This document shows, piece after piece, positions 20,301 to 31,527 of a stretch of DNA of 64,000 nt. A program made the translations under genes and the position numbers. This stretch comes from Adiantum capillus-veneris (lineage: Eukaryota > Streptophyta > Polypodiopsida > Polypodiales > Pteridaceae), in the NCBI GenBank assembly GCA_014529385.2, contig CM043971.1, positions 93,278,840 through 93,342,839 on the forward strand. The letters run 5' to 3'. Every line of letters starts with the position of its first letter. Position 1 is the first letter of the stretch. The notes under the pieces are model-generated. The model worked only from the letters and a program-made list of their open reading frames with translations. It was not told the origin of the DNA and did no database searches.

Positions 20301-21894
20301 TATACAGGTACACATGAACTACAAGCAATAAGGACAAAGAAAATGATATTACAAGGGCAGTGTCTTACATGATTGCAAACTTTTTATGTTTGATTGCGGA
20401 TATTGATAATATCTATGCCCTTATATATACTTTGTTTTGCAATAATAAGAGATCAAATGATGAATTTGAGTCTCTAAGTTTATAAATACGACTAAATACG
20501 CGTGTTTTTGGAGCCAAAAAGTGGAAAAAAAGTGGTAATCCAAGCCCATAAACCACAAATAAGTGTATATACATATACATGGGGTTACCAGCTAATTATG
20601 GTGTATTTTTGGAAATTTTTTATTTCAATTTTCTATTTTCCTTTATTTTTTAGGATTTTCTGAATAAAAGTAAAAGAAAAATAAAAAAACAGGTGAAACG
20701 AGATCAAAAAAAAGAAAAGAATAGATGGTGATGATCCTAATGACAAGAGAAACCCATGGTAAAAATTGGGCACAATTCGGAAAAAGTTGTGGAAAGCTTG
20801 AAATGACAGAATTTTGACAAAGTGGACAAATTTCTCAGAAACAGGTCAAACGGAGTCCAAATTGAGAAATTTCAAATCCTAAAGTGCATTTCACAACGAG
20901 ATAGAAGCACATGTCAAATTTGGTAACAAGTGAGCCGGGAAGCCCATAGTTAAGTATTTTTGACTTCACTTACAAGCTCATTTGCACTATTACCCACTTG
21001 GAAAGAGCAAAGAGCACACAGGAGCATCCGACCTTCTATAGCCTTCTACGACCGCTATGAGAGCTCAGAGGACTCCAGATATGAGAGGTAGACTCGTTGC
21101 CATAAGCTTTTGATGCTTATCACTAAATTTTGTCGCGAAAACTAACCAAAACAAAGAAACAAGAGCAGACGGAGAAATGGATAGAATGCTAGGTAGAGGT
21201 ACAACCGCCTAACTAAACCATGCAAGAACCAATAGGTGGCTTACTCTAGTGTAGAAGATGAGTTCCTAACTCTCAAAGTACGAGAAAGACCAATTGAAAA
21301 AACCCTAGGTCAATAGAGCCTGCAAGCGGCAAACAGGAAAAAGTTGTCGAAACGACACCAAACTTCACAAGAAGCTTGACAACATTGAGGACAATGCAAC
21401 CATGGAGTATCTCCAGGTTTGGACCACCAAAAGTGGGTCAAAACAACCGATTCGACGGCAGACACACAAAGTGTCATTTTGGCATAACGGCCAAAATTGA
21501 CGACCGACTGCCATGAAACTTCACAAGAAACTTTAAATAGTCATCAATGACACATGTGTACAAGCAAAACCCAAAAGAAAGCCGTTTTACTTACCAATGG
21601 TGAAAAAGACGCTTTCGGGCAATCAAATGGCTAAAGGTGGAAAAGAAGGAACCAAAGTCGAGTCCAACCACATAGACGACTTCCCAACACCTCAAATGAG
21701 CTCGGGATGCAACTCTCGAGGAGAAAGATCGAGGAAAATCAACTCCAACACCAAAAGACGACTTCGGAGACTGAAATGTCTACAAAGGGGGCTTTTAACT
21801 AAACTGATGATTTTTAAGGTTGAAAACCAGTTAGCAGGGCTTAGGGCACTAGCACAAACCATGCTTTGCACAAAAAACACTTTTTATCAAGAAT
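20301..21894 (+). other. Gypsy internal non-coding region
   Basis: About 1.6 kb without a convincing gene. The open frame at 21597-21896 has no family motif. The sequence is A-rich, with phrases such as 'AAACTTCACAAGAA' occurring more than once. It leads into palindrome array B. Confidence 0.6.
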
Positions 21895-22902
21895 AGACAT
21901 CATACGCGTATGATGTCTCACAGCATGATTTTCACATCATCTTGAACACATGAATGCATAGCCTCTTTCTATATGCTAACAACATCAGATGCACAAAGTA
22001 TCATGAGATTTGGAGTTGAAAACCAATTGGAAACTAAAAAGACGCAAAGTAGGGCAAAAAACCGACTTATGGCCCTAAATTTGCCAAAATAGCTCCAAAC
22101 TCAATGAAACTTTGTAGGGATGTTGTTCAACACATGCACAAGCTATCTAGAACCAAAAAGCACCATTTTGGGCAAAAAGACATCATACGCGTATGATGTC
22201 ACTTTGCACATACAGAGACAAAATTGATCATTTTTCATCATATATTCATTATATATATCAAATACATGCCACATATAACGTTTGGTACCATTTGGTCAAG
22301 GGGATCACTGTATTAGCCCAATCAGTGGAAAATCCTCTGTTTAAAGCCTGATCTTGCCAAAATTCATCATACTCAACTTCAAGTCTAGATTTGAGTACAC
22401 ACAATCCTTTACAATCATATGAGGAGCCCACAGAACCAATCTCATGCAAAAATGACACAAAAGACATCATACGCGTATGATGTCTCCAGGGCCAATTTTA
22501 GTCCAAACTATACCCAAATTTCATAAAATCATTGTCTAAGCCTATATAAAGCCAAATCCAAGCTTACAATGCAAAATGGTTCAATTTTACCCAAAAAGAC
22601 ATCATACGCGTATGATGTCTCCCTACTTGATTTTTGCATTTCAAGTTGCAACCACCACACAAAAGTGATCTACATGCCATTTGAGAGCCAACCACCAAGT
22701 TTCATCCAATTTGGATCACAAAATCCAATTCCCTCTCAATATCTTGCAAAGAGCCTGTCTAGGACTAAAATGACCATAAGTTGACCAAATGGGACCCAAA
22801 TTCAAATCCAGGCATATAGAATGGATGTATGCACTATCAACTACAAGCACAACCAATATCAAGCCATTTTGACACAAAAGACATCATACGCGTATGATGT
22901 CT
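21895..22902. repeat. Palindrome array B (5 copies)
   Basis: Five 24-bp sites at 21895, 22178, 22462, 22597 and 22879. All are perfect copies of AGACATCATACG plus its reverse complement, except 22178, which differs at the last base. Start spacing is 283, 284, 135 and 282 bp, suggesting a unit of about 283 bp with one half-unit. The core TACGCGTA contains ACGCGT. The array ends 134 bp before the ATG of the extra ORF, as array A ends 168 bp before gag. Confidence 0.93.
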
Positions 22903-23036
22903 CCAGCATCATTTTGCACCCAAATGTCATATTTTTCCATATGCATTGCATCCTTAGGCCCTGAATAGCTTATGTTTCAATTTTTAAGTCATTTGGATAG
23001 TTAAAAGCTTAATTTCGGCTTTTAGTACTGAAAAGG

Positions 23037-25145
23037 ATGCTAACTTCTAAAATTGGAGTTACAGGATCCATGGATTCGGGGAAGTCGTCATCAAAGAGAA
23101 AGAGAACAACACTCAGGGAAGCAATAGCAGAAGCCGATCCATTTTCTATTCCCCCAGAGACTCTCAAGCCCACAAAGACTTGGATAGAAGAAGCGGTGTT
23201 AGAAGAACAGGGGATAAAGATATACCAAGGTACTTTAAGAGACCCACGGGGACAAACAGTGGATATCCCAATGATTCCCCAAGAACTGGTGGACTACAGC
23301 AGAACGGAGGAGATAAGCAGATACCTGGAAAGGGCAGATCTCCGCAGTTTTTTTACTTCCAGACCATCAGGAGTAGATTCTCAAAGAGTGTATGAGTTGG
23401 TAACCACCATACAAAAAGATGGAATGGCTACACTCACAGCCTGGGACGGGAAAAAAGTTGAAGTGATTATCACTCCTCAGCTCATTGCAGATGCTCTGAA
23501 GCTGCACAACAAAGGAAGCTCAGTCAGAGAAAGACGAGAAGCTATAGAAGTGTATGGGCCAAAGAAGCAAAATGTCACCTATGAAGACGTGGCAGATCGG
23601 AGAGCGGCAAAGATTTGCTAGCTCTACAACCAATTCTTACACATATGCAGCAAAAGGCCACAAAAGTATACCACACCACCACATGCCATTGCCACAACCA
23701 TCACTTGGGCAATAAAGAGCAACATCCCGAAGGAAGTCAATTATGCTCAGCACATTCATGAGCAAGTAATTGCTATGCAGAACGAGAAGCCAAAGTACAT
23801 TGGGGGAGCCGAAGTGTTGACTAAGATAGCTTATGAAGCTATCAGAGCAAGGGACCAATGGCCAAAGGTTCCCTCACAAAACCAATGGCTAAAAGAGATA
23901 GATGAAGATGAAGACCAGCCAGAGGTAACCAAAAGAGTGTCAACAAGGGCAAGGCGGAAGCTAGAGATTGTTTCCAAGCCAGAAGAAGAAGCAGACGAGC
24001 CCCTCAAGAAGAAGACCAAGAAGAAACCCGCTCCCAAGAAAACTAAGAGCCAGAAAGTCGCCAGAATGGAGAGGCTGATTGAACAGTTTAGAGCCGAGCG
24101 AGCTTTAAAAGGAGATTTTGAGGAAAAGTGGGTACCAGACCCAACTAAAGTCGAAGCTAGCTCAACCAGACCCCATATTGATCAGTACGATCAATATATC
24201 AAGGCTTATGAAGAATCAGAAGTTATATTGGAGCATCAACCAGTAGAGCCATACACCAAAGCAGAAGTTCAACACATTAAAGCTGAATTAAAAGGAGGTG
24301 ACAAGGGCAAGAGCAAGGTAGAAGAGTCTAGTCCTAAAGAAGAGGAAAAGATAGTGGAGGAAACGACTACTGAAGTGCAGGTGGATGTGCCAAAAAAGCC
24401 TGAAATACAGCAAGAGGAGAAGGCAACGGATCCAATTCAAATGAAGAAAGAGCAATAGGATGTTCTAATCGACACAGTATATACTCAAGAAGAGGCCCTG
24501 AAAGTTGTGTATGACATTACCTTAACACAGGAAGAACAAAGAGGAAAGGAGAGGAGGACCAAGAATCGATTCGACAAAGAGCGGAGGTTGGTACCTGAGA
24601 AGGCAGAGGATGAGCTTGAAGAGGAGGATGAGCTCGAAGATGAGGATGAAAGAGATATCCAGAAAGTGCATCAACTGTTGCAGCAGATCAAAGCCCGATC
24701 AAAGACAATGAGGGACAGCAAAGAAGAAGTGGAAAAGAGAGAAGAGGAGATGGAAACAAAATATGAGAGTGCACTAGAAGAATCAGAGTACCTCAAGGCA
24801 TCTCTCCTGGAAGCAGAAAATGAAAGAGATGGACTAACCCTCCAACTTGTTGATGCTTCAAGAGAGGTGGCCAGTGCACAAGAAGCCAAAGAAAGAATTA
24901 ATGAGGAATTGGAAGCTGCAAAGGACAAGCTCATTGAGCTACAAGAAAGGATGGAGCTACAGGATAGAACAATCCTAAGGCTTAGATCCACACCAAGAGC
25001 TAGCAGAGCAGGAGTAGAGCCAGAGGGAGCAATAATCCCCGGTCTGGAAGATGAAATCCGGAGTTTGCAAAGAGAATTGCGGCTAGAGCAAGTGCAGAGA
25101 TTGCACATTGCGGAGGGATCATGGCTGCTGCCGAAGAACGACTAA
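23037..25145 (+). pseudogene. Extra gypsy ORF (ORF4), N-terminal and coiled-coil part
   Basis: ATG at 23037 (a second in-frame ATG is at 23070). One frame runs to 25145, interrupted only by TAG at 23619 and TAG at 24456, both possible CAG decay. Residues about 20-290 form a globular domain with WDGKKVEVIITPQLIADALK and YNQFLHICSKRPQKYTTPPH. It faintly recalls the 'putative plant transposon protein' domain found in Athila-type elements; this is unproven. A nuclear-signal-like KKKTKKKPAPKKTKSQK lies near 24010. Then comes a Glu/Lys-rich tract and a long heptad-like coiled coil (24640-25110). A shift to another frame near 25110 continues the protein. No membrane segment or signal peptide is visible. 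Confidence 0.72.
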
Positions 25146-26233
25146 CATCAGAGACCCAAGCAGTGAGAGCGGAGAATGAGGCCCTCCGAAAGAAACTCCA
25201 AGATCTGCAAGACAAAGTGATAAAAGATACAGAGGATCAGCAAGAAGAAACAGGCGGGGCAGCCGTGGAGCTTCCAGAGACTAGGGAAGCCACAACAAGT
25301 GAATATCCAACCCCTGCACAAGACGAGACCACAACATCAAGACTTACCAAGGATGAGGAAAAAAGATTGCACGAGCAGATAGAGAAGGCAACAGAGGAGA
25401 GTGCAAAGGCGGCCATGGAGTGGGAAAGAAGACTCCTATTCTCTATTGGACTTCAAGGGGTGGATACTAAGGTGCTGCAAGAACAGTGGATGCAACCTAC
25501 ATTTCCCCTTCCTCTACTAAAGTTTGAAGTGCTGAAGACAAAGAAAAGGATAGAAGAAGAGCAGTATGTCACGCTATACGAAGGCTACATCACAAAAGAG
25601 GAGGAATCAAAGAAGATAGTAGACTCCCAGCCGAGATGGAGGAAAGGGTGGTTGACAAAGTATCCAACCTACCTAATTTATTTGGTGGAGGCACCCAAGG
25701 AAGTTAGAAAAGATGCAACATTTCTTCCAGTTCCACGAGTCAGGAGTTGGCAAGAACATGACAGAATCACAGCAAACAAGCCGAATTGGCTTAATTACCC
25801 CAGGATGCCAGGACCGAAGGTGTGAGAGAGAATAAGTAAGGCCCACATGGTGAAAACCCTAACGGGCACCATTAAGCTCTTTACTGGCTCTCCTGACCTT
25901 TCGTGTCAAATGATCAAAAAGATTTGCAGAACATTATTGGCTTGCATTGAAGTGTTCGCGCCGGATAAAGCTACCAGCTCAACATTGTTGTCAACGGCCG
26001 ACACAGTCACAGATATGATGTATGATTTAGCCTTGCAGCCATCTCCAAAAGTATTACACCTCTTTTATCAGAGAATCATGTTTATGCCGAGTTTCCACAT
26101 GCAGACCTTTGAGGAGGCATTCTATACTGGTTTCTTTACTCATGAAAGTAAAATATTCGACCCTACACTGACTATTGGAAACCTGAGATACGAGTCACAT
26201 CTTCAGATGCTGAAATCGATGGGACTCCACTAA
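25121..26233 (+). pseudogene. Extra gypsy ORF (ORF4), C-terminal part
   Basis: Continuation of ORF4 in a shifted frame: coiled coil (ERLTSETQAVRAENEALRKK) to about 25440, then a globular region with LPLLKFEVLKTKKRIEEEQY and WRKGWLTKYPTYLIYLVEAP. A TGA at 25823 (possible CGA) breaks it. The rest, KLFTGSPDLSCQMIKKICR to NLRYESHLQMLKSMGLH, is a helical C-terminus ending 52 bp before the 3' LTR. I do not recognise these C-terminal sequences. Joined, ORF4 would span about 1,065 codons, as large as many whole gag-pol segments. Role unknown; an envelope-like position but no membrane feature. Confidence 0.7.
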
Positions 26234-26269
26234 AGACAAAGCAAGGATGTCATGTCAGGGACGACATGA

Positions 26270-26285
26270 ACGAGGAGGGGGGGAG
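26270..26285 (+). other. Polypurine tract of the gypsy element
   Basis: A purine run (GAGGAGGGGGGGGAG) ends directly at the TGTTGAGC start of the 3' LTR, the position of the plus-strand primer. Confidence 0.9.
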
Positions 26286-27230
26286 TGTTGAGCGGAGGAC
26301 TACACCTATACATTTTTGCTCACAATCATATTTTTGTAAACACTTATTGTAATAAATGTCTTTCCGACATTTCATTTTTGATGGAGCTGATTTATTGTAA
26401 GTAGCAGGACTCAATTGAGTTTCTAGCTTGTATTCCCCAAGTAGTTTCACTTGCTTATGTAGTTAGATTAGAGATGTGTTCACACCTCCAAGGCTGAGGT
26501 ATAAGAGCCAATTATTGTAAACCTAAGGATAAGTTTTTGAATCATTAATAAAGATAAGTTTTGAAGCGCCGTGACTGTGTCTGAGAGAGAGTGAGAGAGA
26601 GAGAGTCTTATCCTCTTGCTACGCGAGATACGGAGCCGCCATTGGAGAAGCGACACCGCCATTGTGTTAGCAACGGCGAGAGCTACGCACCGATACCAAG
26701 CGTGCGCGCATTCGGCTTCTACGTGAGGTGAGCTCCCACGAGCTTCTATGTGAGTTTTCTCCCTACCTGTGTGTCGGACTTGAGCGTGCCATATATCTAT
26801 AGAACCGCAGCGAGTAGAGCTACACATTAGTACCATCGGAGTTGAAATTCGGTCACCTAAATTTTTCGGCCTGTCTTCATACGCATTTACCGCACGGAGT
26901 GGTTACAGATTGAGATTATATTGTAGATTCATAGGGTATTGTCCTTACCTAGTGCAGAGACCCCCCTTTGAGTTTGAGGCTGATTAGATGACTTTAGATC
27001 ATGTTTCGGATAGCATTTGTTTGTAGTACGGATTTCAGTCATTTGCGTATTTGAGAACTTAGGTTTGATTTCCTTGGTAGTGATTGTCATTAGAGGTCGA
27101 GTAGGTGATTTGACACCCACCTATTTGTTTTCATGCACCTGTGGGTCAAGCTCCGTCCTCGTCTGACATTCATGTTTGTCGGTTGAGTTCTCGCTATCAT
27201 AGCCACCGCTAGCAGCGTAACCGCCCAACA
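26286..27230 (+). repeat. 3' LTR of the gypsy element
   Basis: 945 bp, same ends as the 5' LTR, with about 32 base differences and compensating small indels by hand count. It is followed by GGGTT, the target duplication, and then the resumed Copia RT. Confidence 0.95.
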
Positions 27231-28600
27231 GGGTTTAGAAGAAGAAGATTGACAATTACAAAGCTCGTTTAGTGGCCAAAGGTTTCAAGCAAGAATATGG
27301 TGTCGATGAGGATGAGGATCCATGTCTTTATGTGAAAAAACTACCCAATGAACAACTTATTATGCTTATCCTTTATGTAGATGACATGCTTATTGCTGGT
27401 CATTCCAAGAAGGACATTGCTAACTTGAAAACCAAGCTAAAAAGTCAATTTAACATGAAAGATTTGGGTGAAGCCAATCACATTTTGGGTATGCGCATTA
27501 CTCCTGACCGTAAGAAGAGGTTGTTGTACCTTTCTCAAAAAGAGTATGTGCACAAGGTTCTTGATCGTTTCAACATGCAGAAGGGAAAGGCTTTGAGAAC
27601 TCCATTGCCTGCATACTTGAAACTTAGCAAGAGCGACTGTCCCAAATCTGCTGAGGAAAAAGCTGCGATGGCTAAGGTTCCTTATGCTTCAGCTTGTGGT
27701 AGTCTCATGTATGCCATGGTGGCTACAAGACCTGACATTTCACATGTAGTGGGAGTTGTCAGCAGATTTATGTCTAACCCTGGTCAAAAGCATTGGGATG
27801 TTGTCAAGTCGATTCTCAGATACTTGAGTGGCACTGCAAATAGACAGTTATGCTATGGTCGTGGCGAGTCATTCATTTAGGGATTTGTAGACAGTGATTA
27901 TGCAGGCTGTGTTAACAGTCATAAATCAACAACAGGTTGGATTTACACATTTGTTGGTATTGCTATTTCTTGGAGATCCGTTCTTCAAAACTGTACATCC
28001 ATTTCTACCACAGAGGCAGAGTATGTTGCATTGAGTGAGGCATGCAAAGAAGCTATTTGGCTTGCTCACCTAGTGAAAGATCTTGGATTGAAGCAGTGTA
28101 CACCAGTTCTTCATTGTGGCAGTTAGAGTGCTATTGCCTTGGCTAACAATCTAGTGTTTCATTCCAGAATGAAACACATTGATGTGCATTATCACTTCAC
28201 TCGTAAAGCAACACCAGGTTGGATTTACACATTTGCTAGTTCTGCTATTTCTTGGAGATCCATTCTTCAAGAATGTACATTCATTCCTACCACAGAGGCA
28301 TAGTATGTTGCATTGAGTGAGGCATGCAAAGAAGCTATTTGGATTTCTTGCCTAGTGAAAGATCTTGGATTGGAGCACTGTACACCAGTTCTTCGTTGTG
28401 ACAGTCAGAGTGCTATTGCCTCGGCTAACAATCCATCGTTTCATTCCAAAACAAAACACATTGACGTGCGTTATTACTTCAGTTGTGAATGTGTGGCAAA
28501 CAAGAGCCTTGATTTAGTGAAGATTCCTACGTCAGAGAACACAGCGGATGCACTCACTAAAAGTCTTCCAGCCATCAGTTTCAGCACTGTCGTGAGTTGA
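27231..28600 (+). pseudogene. Copia reverse transcriptase and RNase H, deleted and duplicated
   Basis: Resumes after the gypsy insertion: DNYKARLVAKGFKQEYGVDE. It then jumps directly to PCLYVKKLPNEQ, so roughly 100 residues of the RT fingers/palm, including the first catalytic Asp, are missing. LILYVDDMLIAGHS keeps the YVDD motif. GSLMYAMVATRPDISHVVGV leads to RNase H (GFVDSDYAGC). A TAG at 27878-27880, another in the first RNase H copy near 28124 and one near 28302 are present. RNase H is duplicated in part (separate entry). The end SLPAISF should run into the usual 'HCRELIG', which is present in another frame. Confidence 0.9.
27927..28490 (+). repeat. 282-bp tandem duplication within Copia RNase H
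   Basis: Two copies (27927-28208, 28209-28490) each encode GWIYTF..AISWRS, TTEAEYVALSEACKEAIW (A* in copy 2), and HIDV. The offset is exactly 282 bp (94 codons), so the frame is kept. The copies have diverged at several sites, so the duplication is older than the 63-bp one in the gypsy pol. Confidence 0.9.
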
Positions 28601-28659
28601 TAGGCATTGGGTGAAGCGTGGTTCTTTTTCATTCTTATGGTCTCCCACATTGGCCATCA

Positions 28660-28669
28660 AGTGAAAAAA
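28660..28669 (+). other. Copia polypurine tract, degraded
   Basis: AGTGAAAAAA precedes the 3' LTR after GGCCATCA. Plant Copia elements usually have a tract of the AAGTGGGAGA kind here, so this is a decayed version. Confidence 0.6.
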
Positions 28670-28949
28670 TGTTAGCTTTAATGGCCATGTGGCCGATCGC
28701 CCATCACTAAGTGCTACTAACCCTAAGTGTACAGCTATACACTTATGCCAGCCACTAACACAAAATAGAGTGTGTATTGTGTCTAAGTGCATAAGATAGA
28801 GAAGAAAGAAAGGGGGCACACACTGTGTGTTGGCTCTCCCCCTCCAATCTGTGTGTGTGGCTATGGTGGTGTGTGTGTGTGTGTGTGTGCGCGTGCGCGC
28901 GCGCGTATTCATCTTCCTCTACCGCTATGCTCCCGGCTCCTCTCCTTCA
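28670..28949 (+). repeat. 3' LTR of the Copia element
   Basis: 280 bp, TGTTAGCTTTAATGGCC to CTCCTTCA, followed by the AAAAG target duplication (28950-28954). It is longer than the 5' LTR mainly through expansion of a TG/CG alternating tract (28850-28907), a possible Z-DNA former. Confidence 0.92.
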
Positions 28950-28954
28950 AAAAG

Positions 28955-30215
28955 AATAAAAGAGTGCATTCAATGATCCATGATCCATGATGTGAAGTAT
29001 TGGCTCAATGATCCATTGATAGGAGTCTGATTGCATGATCCATGCTGTGAAGTATTGGCTCAATGAATTTTTTAAATATTTGAATTTGCAAAGAGTTTCT
29101 TCATTTAATTAAGGAGTTTATATTGGCTCAATGAACTTTTTTTAAATATTTTAATTTACAAAGAGCCCCATAATCTCAGGACTTTATAGAGATTCATTTC
29201 ATTAATCTGTTTTGTTATTTCCTATGCTTATTAAATCTATATTTTTTATGACAACATTAAATTTGATTTTATTTTTTAGTTTGTCAACGTGTCTCTTTAT
29301 TTTATTGTTTTTATTTTTATTTATGTTAATCTTATCTTGTTTTAAAATGCTAATGTGCAATGTATACCTTTCACCTTCTTGTTCAAGTGGGGTCCTTGAC
29401 AATTTAAATCAGTAGTCATTATGTATGTATAATTGATGATACAATTTTACATCATAACACAACAAAAATGCCATGTTATTGGGGGCGTTTATTTAAAGTC
29501 ACTTTCCATAACCCTCATTCCCCTCTTAACTTAGCAGGCCTTAGTGCCTTCTCATCTTGTTTCTCTTTGGAATCATCCCAATCATGAAGATCAAAGAATT
29601 CCCTTGCCTTTTTTGGCCTACCAAAGGCCTTAATGCACTATGGGTGAAGGTCGTTCAAATCTCATTGCTTGACAAGTGTCCCAATGGGCCTTGAAAGTCT
29701 TATGAATAGAAATACATGATAGTCTTTTAAATGTTATTTTTTAAAGTTGCATTCAACTTTTTGGATTAAAAAGTGTATTCATAGGAGTTTGATCCCATGA
29801 TATGATTGAGGTATTGATAAAGGTCCTTTGATTTAAAACCTTCATAAAAATTCACTTCAATATCTTGTTTTATTATGTTCATTAAATTTATATTTTCTTA
29901 TGAAAAAAGCACTAAAATAATTTTTTGTTTTAAATTTAAGTTTTATTGTTTTTATTTTACTTTTGTTTTCATTTTATTTTATGTCAAAATGTTGATATGC
30001 AATGTACACCTTTCACATTATTTAAGTGGGGCTCTTTGTAATATATAAACTACTTGTGATTATATATGTATAATAGATCATACAATTTTATATTAAAAAC
30101 AACAAAAATCCCATGTGATTATGGGCACGTATTTAAACTTACTCTCCCTCATCTCCCCTTAACTTAGCAGGCCTTCGTGCCTTCTCACATTGTTTCTCTT
30201 TGGCACTAATTACTT
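28955..30215. repeat. Old direct repeat, about 630-bp unit, two copies
   Basis: 'TTAACTTAGCAGGCCTT..GTGCCTTCTCA' near 29525 recurs near 30158. 'TGCAATGTATACCTTTCAC' near 29357 recurs as 'TGCAATGTACACCTTTCAC' near 29999. The phrase set at 29589-29765 also matches 3468-3668 left of the Copia insertion. AT-rich with no gene. Confidence 0.7.
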
Positions 30216-30283
30216 GCATACAAATAGACCTCATAGGATTGCATCTCTATATACTGTCTCTTGCACACAATATATATGTCCTT

Positions 30284-30360
<77 letters not shown>

Positions 30361-30375
30361 CCCGGGGGGGGGGGG
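30284..30375. repeat. (TG)n(AG)n microsatellite and G-run
   Basis: TG run from 30284, AG run to 30360, then CCC and a run of G to 30375. This is the same compound order as at 1387-1465. Confidence 0.92.
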
Positions 30376-31527
30376 AGCAGGAGAGGAATTTTTTTACGAA
30401 CAATCTCAAGAGAAGCAATAGAGATTACTATGACCAATCTAGCACACCTAGGGAAGAAATAGAGGAAAGAAGAAGAAGTTGAGAATTTATAACTTAAGAA
30501 AAGAGGAACAGTCTTGACTCCTAAGAGACCGCATAGAAATATATGATGAGTCACGAACTCAAGCTTGTGGATAAGGCTGGGTTGAGATGAAGTAGCGGAC
30601 AAGAGATTCACACGTTTGTGGCTCCACTATGTCGAACACTAATTGGAACAGTAGGTTAAACCTTGTTTTTGGGCCCACGAAAATTTGGGCGTACCCTTGG
30701 AAACTTGCTTCTTCCACCTCCTTTTCAGTGCGATGTGTGGAGGACGCTCATGGAAATGAGATCGATGGTGTGCAAGCTCCCAATGAAGAACATGAAGGGA
30801 AAATTGCCTCCATTTCTTATGGATGAGGGGGCGGGCGGCATTTGAAAAGCCAAGCTCCTATCGTCAGCTTGTCACATTGGGGCGGGTGCCCATCGCTCTC
30901 GTTGAAGCTGGCAAGCCGTGCTACTGTCACAATGGAATTTGAAAATAAAGTTAGCTTCAACTTCCAACAAATTGGGTTAGTGCATGTGGTAACACCTCCA
31001 CGTTCGACGTAGGCAGCCAGAGTTCGAGACCCGTCAATTCTCTTCCTGCGTACCTTTTTTGTAGATGGCCGCTGCAAGGGAAAGTTGGATGAGGGTGCGA
31101 GGCCGTCCCTCTTACATGGGCGCGAGGCAATGTTCGGGAAATGTGTCTAAGCTTAATATCGTGCCGTTTTCAATTTCAAAAATGCTGGTTAAAGGCAAGG
31201 GGAAAAGGAGAAATTCCGCCTCAAAATAGAGAAAATTAGTGTAAAAACTCAAAAAATAAACCTAATTTTCTAAATTTCCTCTTGGAAAGTTCAAGAAAGG
31301 GAATTTTGTATGTTGGAGTATGCACCTACGATTTCAAAAAATGATACACAAATCAGAATCTTTTGAAGATGCTGCGAAGGTAAGGACTCACGACGAGCGA
31401 GTAGAGGCAGGGAGGGGCGGAGCCAGCCTGGGTGGCCTCAAGCTCAGTGACGAATCAGCAACGGGGGCGGGGGGGAGGGGTGCAGCAAACAGGATATGAA
31501 GCCGATTGTTGAGGCGGAGACAAAGCA
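30376..31527. other. No firm gene; possible decayed SINE and G-rich tract
   Basis: No convincing coding region. At about 30975-31055, TTAGTGCATGTGG and AGTTCGAGACCC resemble pol III A and B boxes about 44 bp apart, with T6 near 31050, so a decayed tRNA-derived SINE is possible but weak. A G-rich tract (31458-31479) could fold as a quadruplex. GC rises from here toward the F-box gene. Confidence 0.35.

Larger units (their letters stand above)
8230..27230 (+). mobile_element. Giant Ty3/gypsy LTR retrotransposon (Tat/Athila-like), 19,001 bp
   Basis: Both LTRs are 945 bp, start TGTTGAGCGG and end CGCCCAACA. The element is bounded by the 5-bp target duplication GGGTT (8225-8229, 27231-27235). The primer site is of tRNA-Asp type. 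Order: LTR, leader with palindrome array, gag, zinc knuckles, protease, RT, RNase H, integrase, extra retropepsin ORF, purine tract, second palindrome array, large extra ORF, polypurine tract, LTR. RT before integrase places it in Ty3/gypsy, and RT/INT wording, size and primer suggest the Tat/Athila side. A hand comparison of the LTRs gives roughly 32 substitutions, about 3.4%. Seven internal stops and several frameshifts make this copy non-autonomous today. Confidence 0.95.
3674..28949 (+). mobile_element. Ty1/copia LTR retrotransposon, disrupted by nested insertions
   Basis: A complete but dead Copia element. Its LTRs begin TGTTAG and end TTCA, and it is flanked by the 5-bp target duplication AAAAG (3669-3673 and 28950-28954). 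Order on the plus strand: LTR, initiator-Met primer site, gag, GAG-pre-integrase, integrase, reverse transcriptase, RNase H, LTR. That order, with integrase before RT, is the Copia signature. It was later hit by two hAT-type MITEs (5635-6064 and 6880-7628) and by the 19-kb gypsy element (8230-27230). Without these its length is about 5.1 kb, normal for the family. Frameshifts, stops, an RT deletion and an RNase H duplication show it is inactive. Confidence 0.93.

Noticed and set aside
9707-22902. Palindrome arrays as a CRISPR array
   Set aside because: The repeats are plant retrotransposon leader sequence, spacers are 100-260 bp and themselves repetitive, and no cas-like gene exists.
30975-31055. 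tRNA-derived SINE or tRNA gene
   Set aside because: A- and B-box-like words are present, but the T-arm does not pair and no SINE ends or target duplication were found; kept only as a weak possibility.
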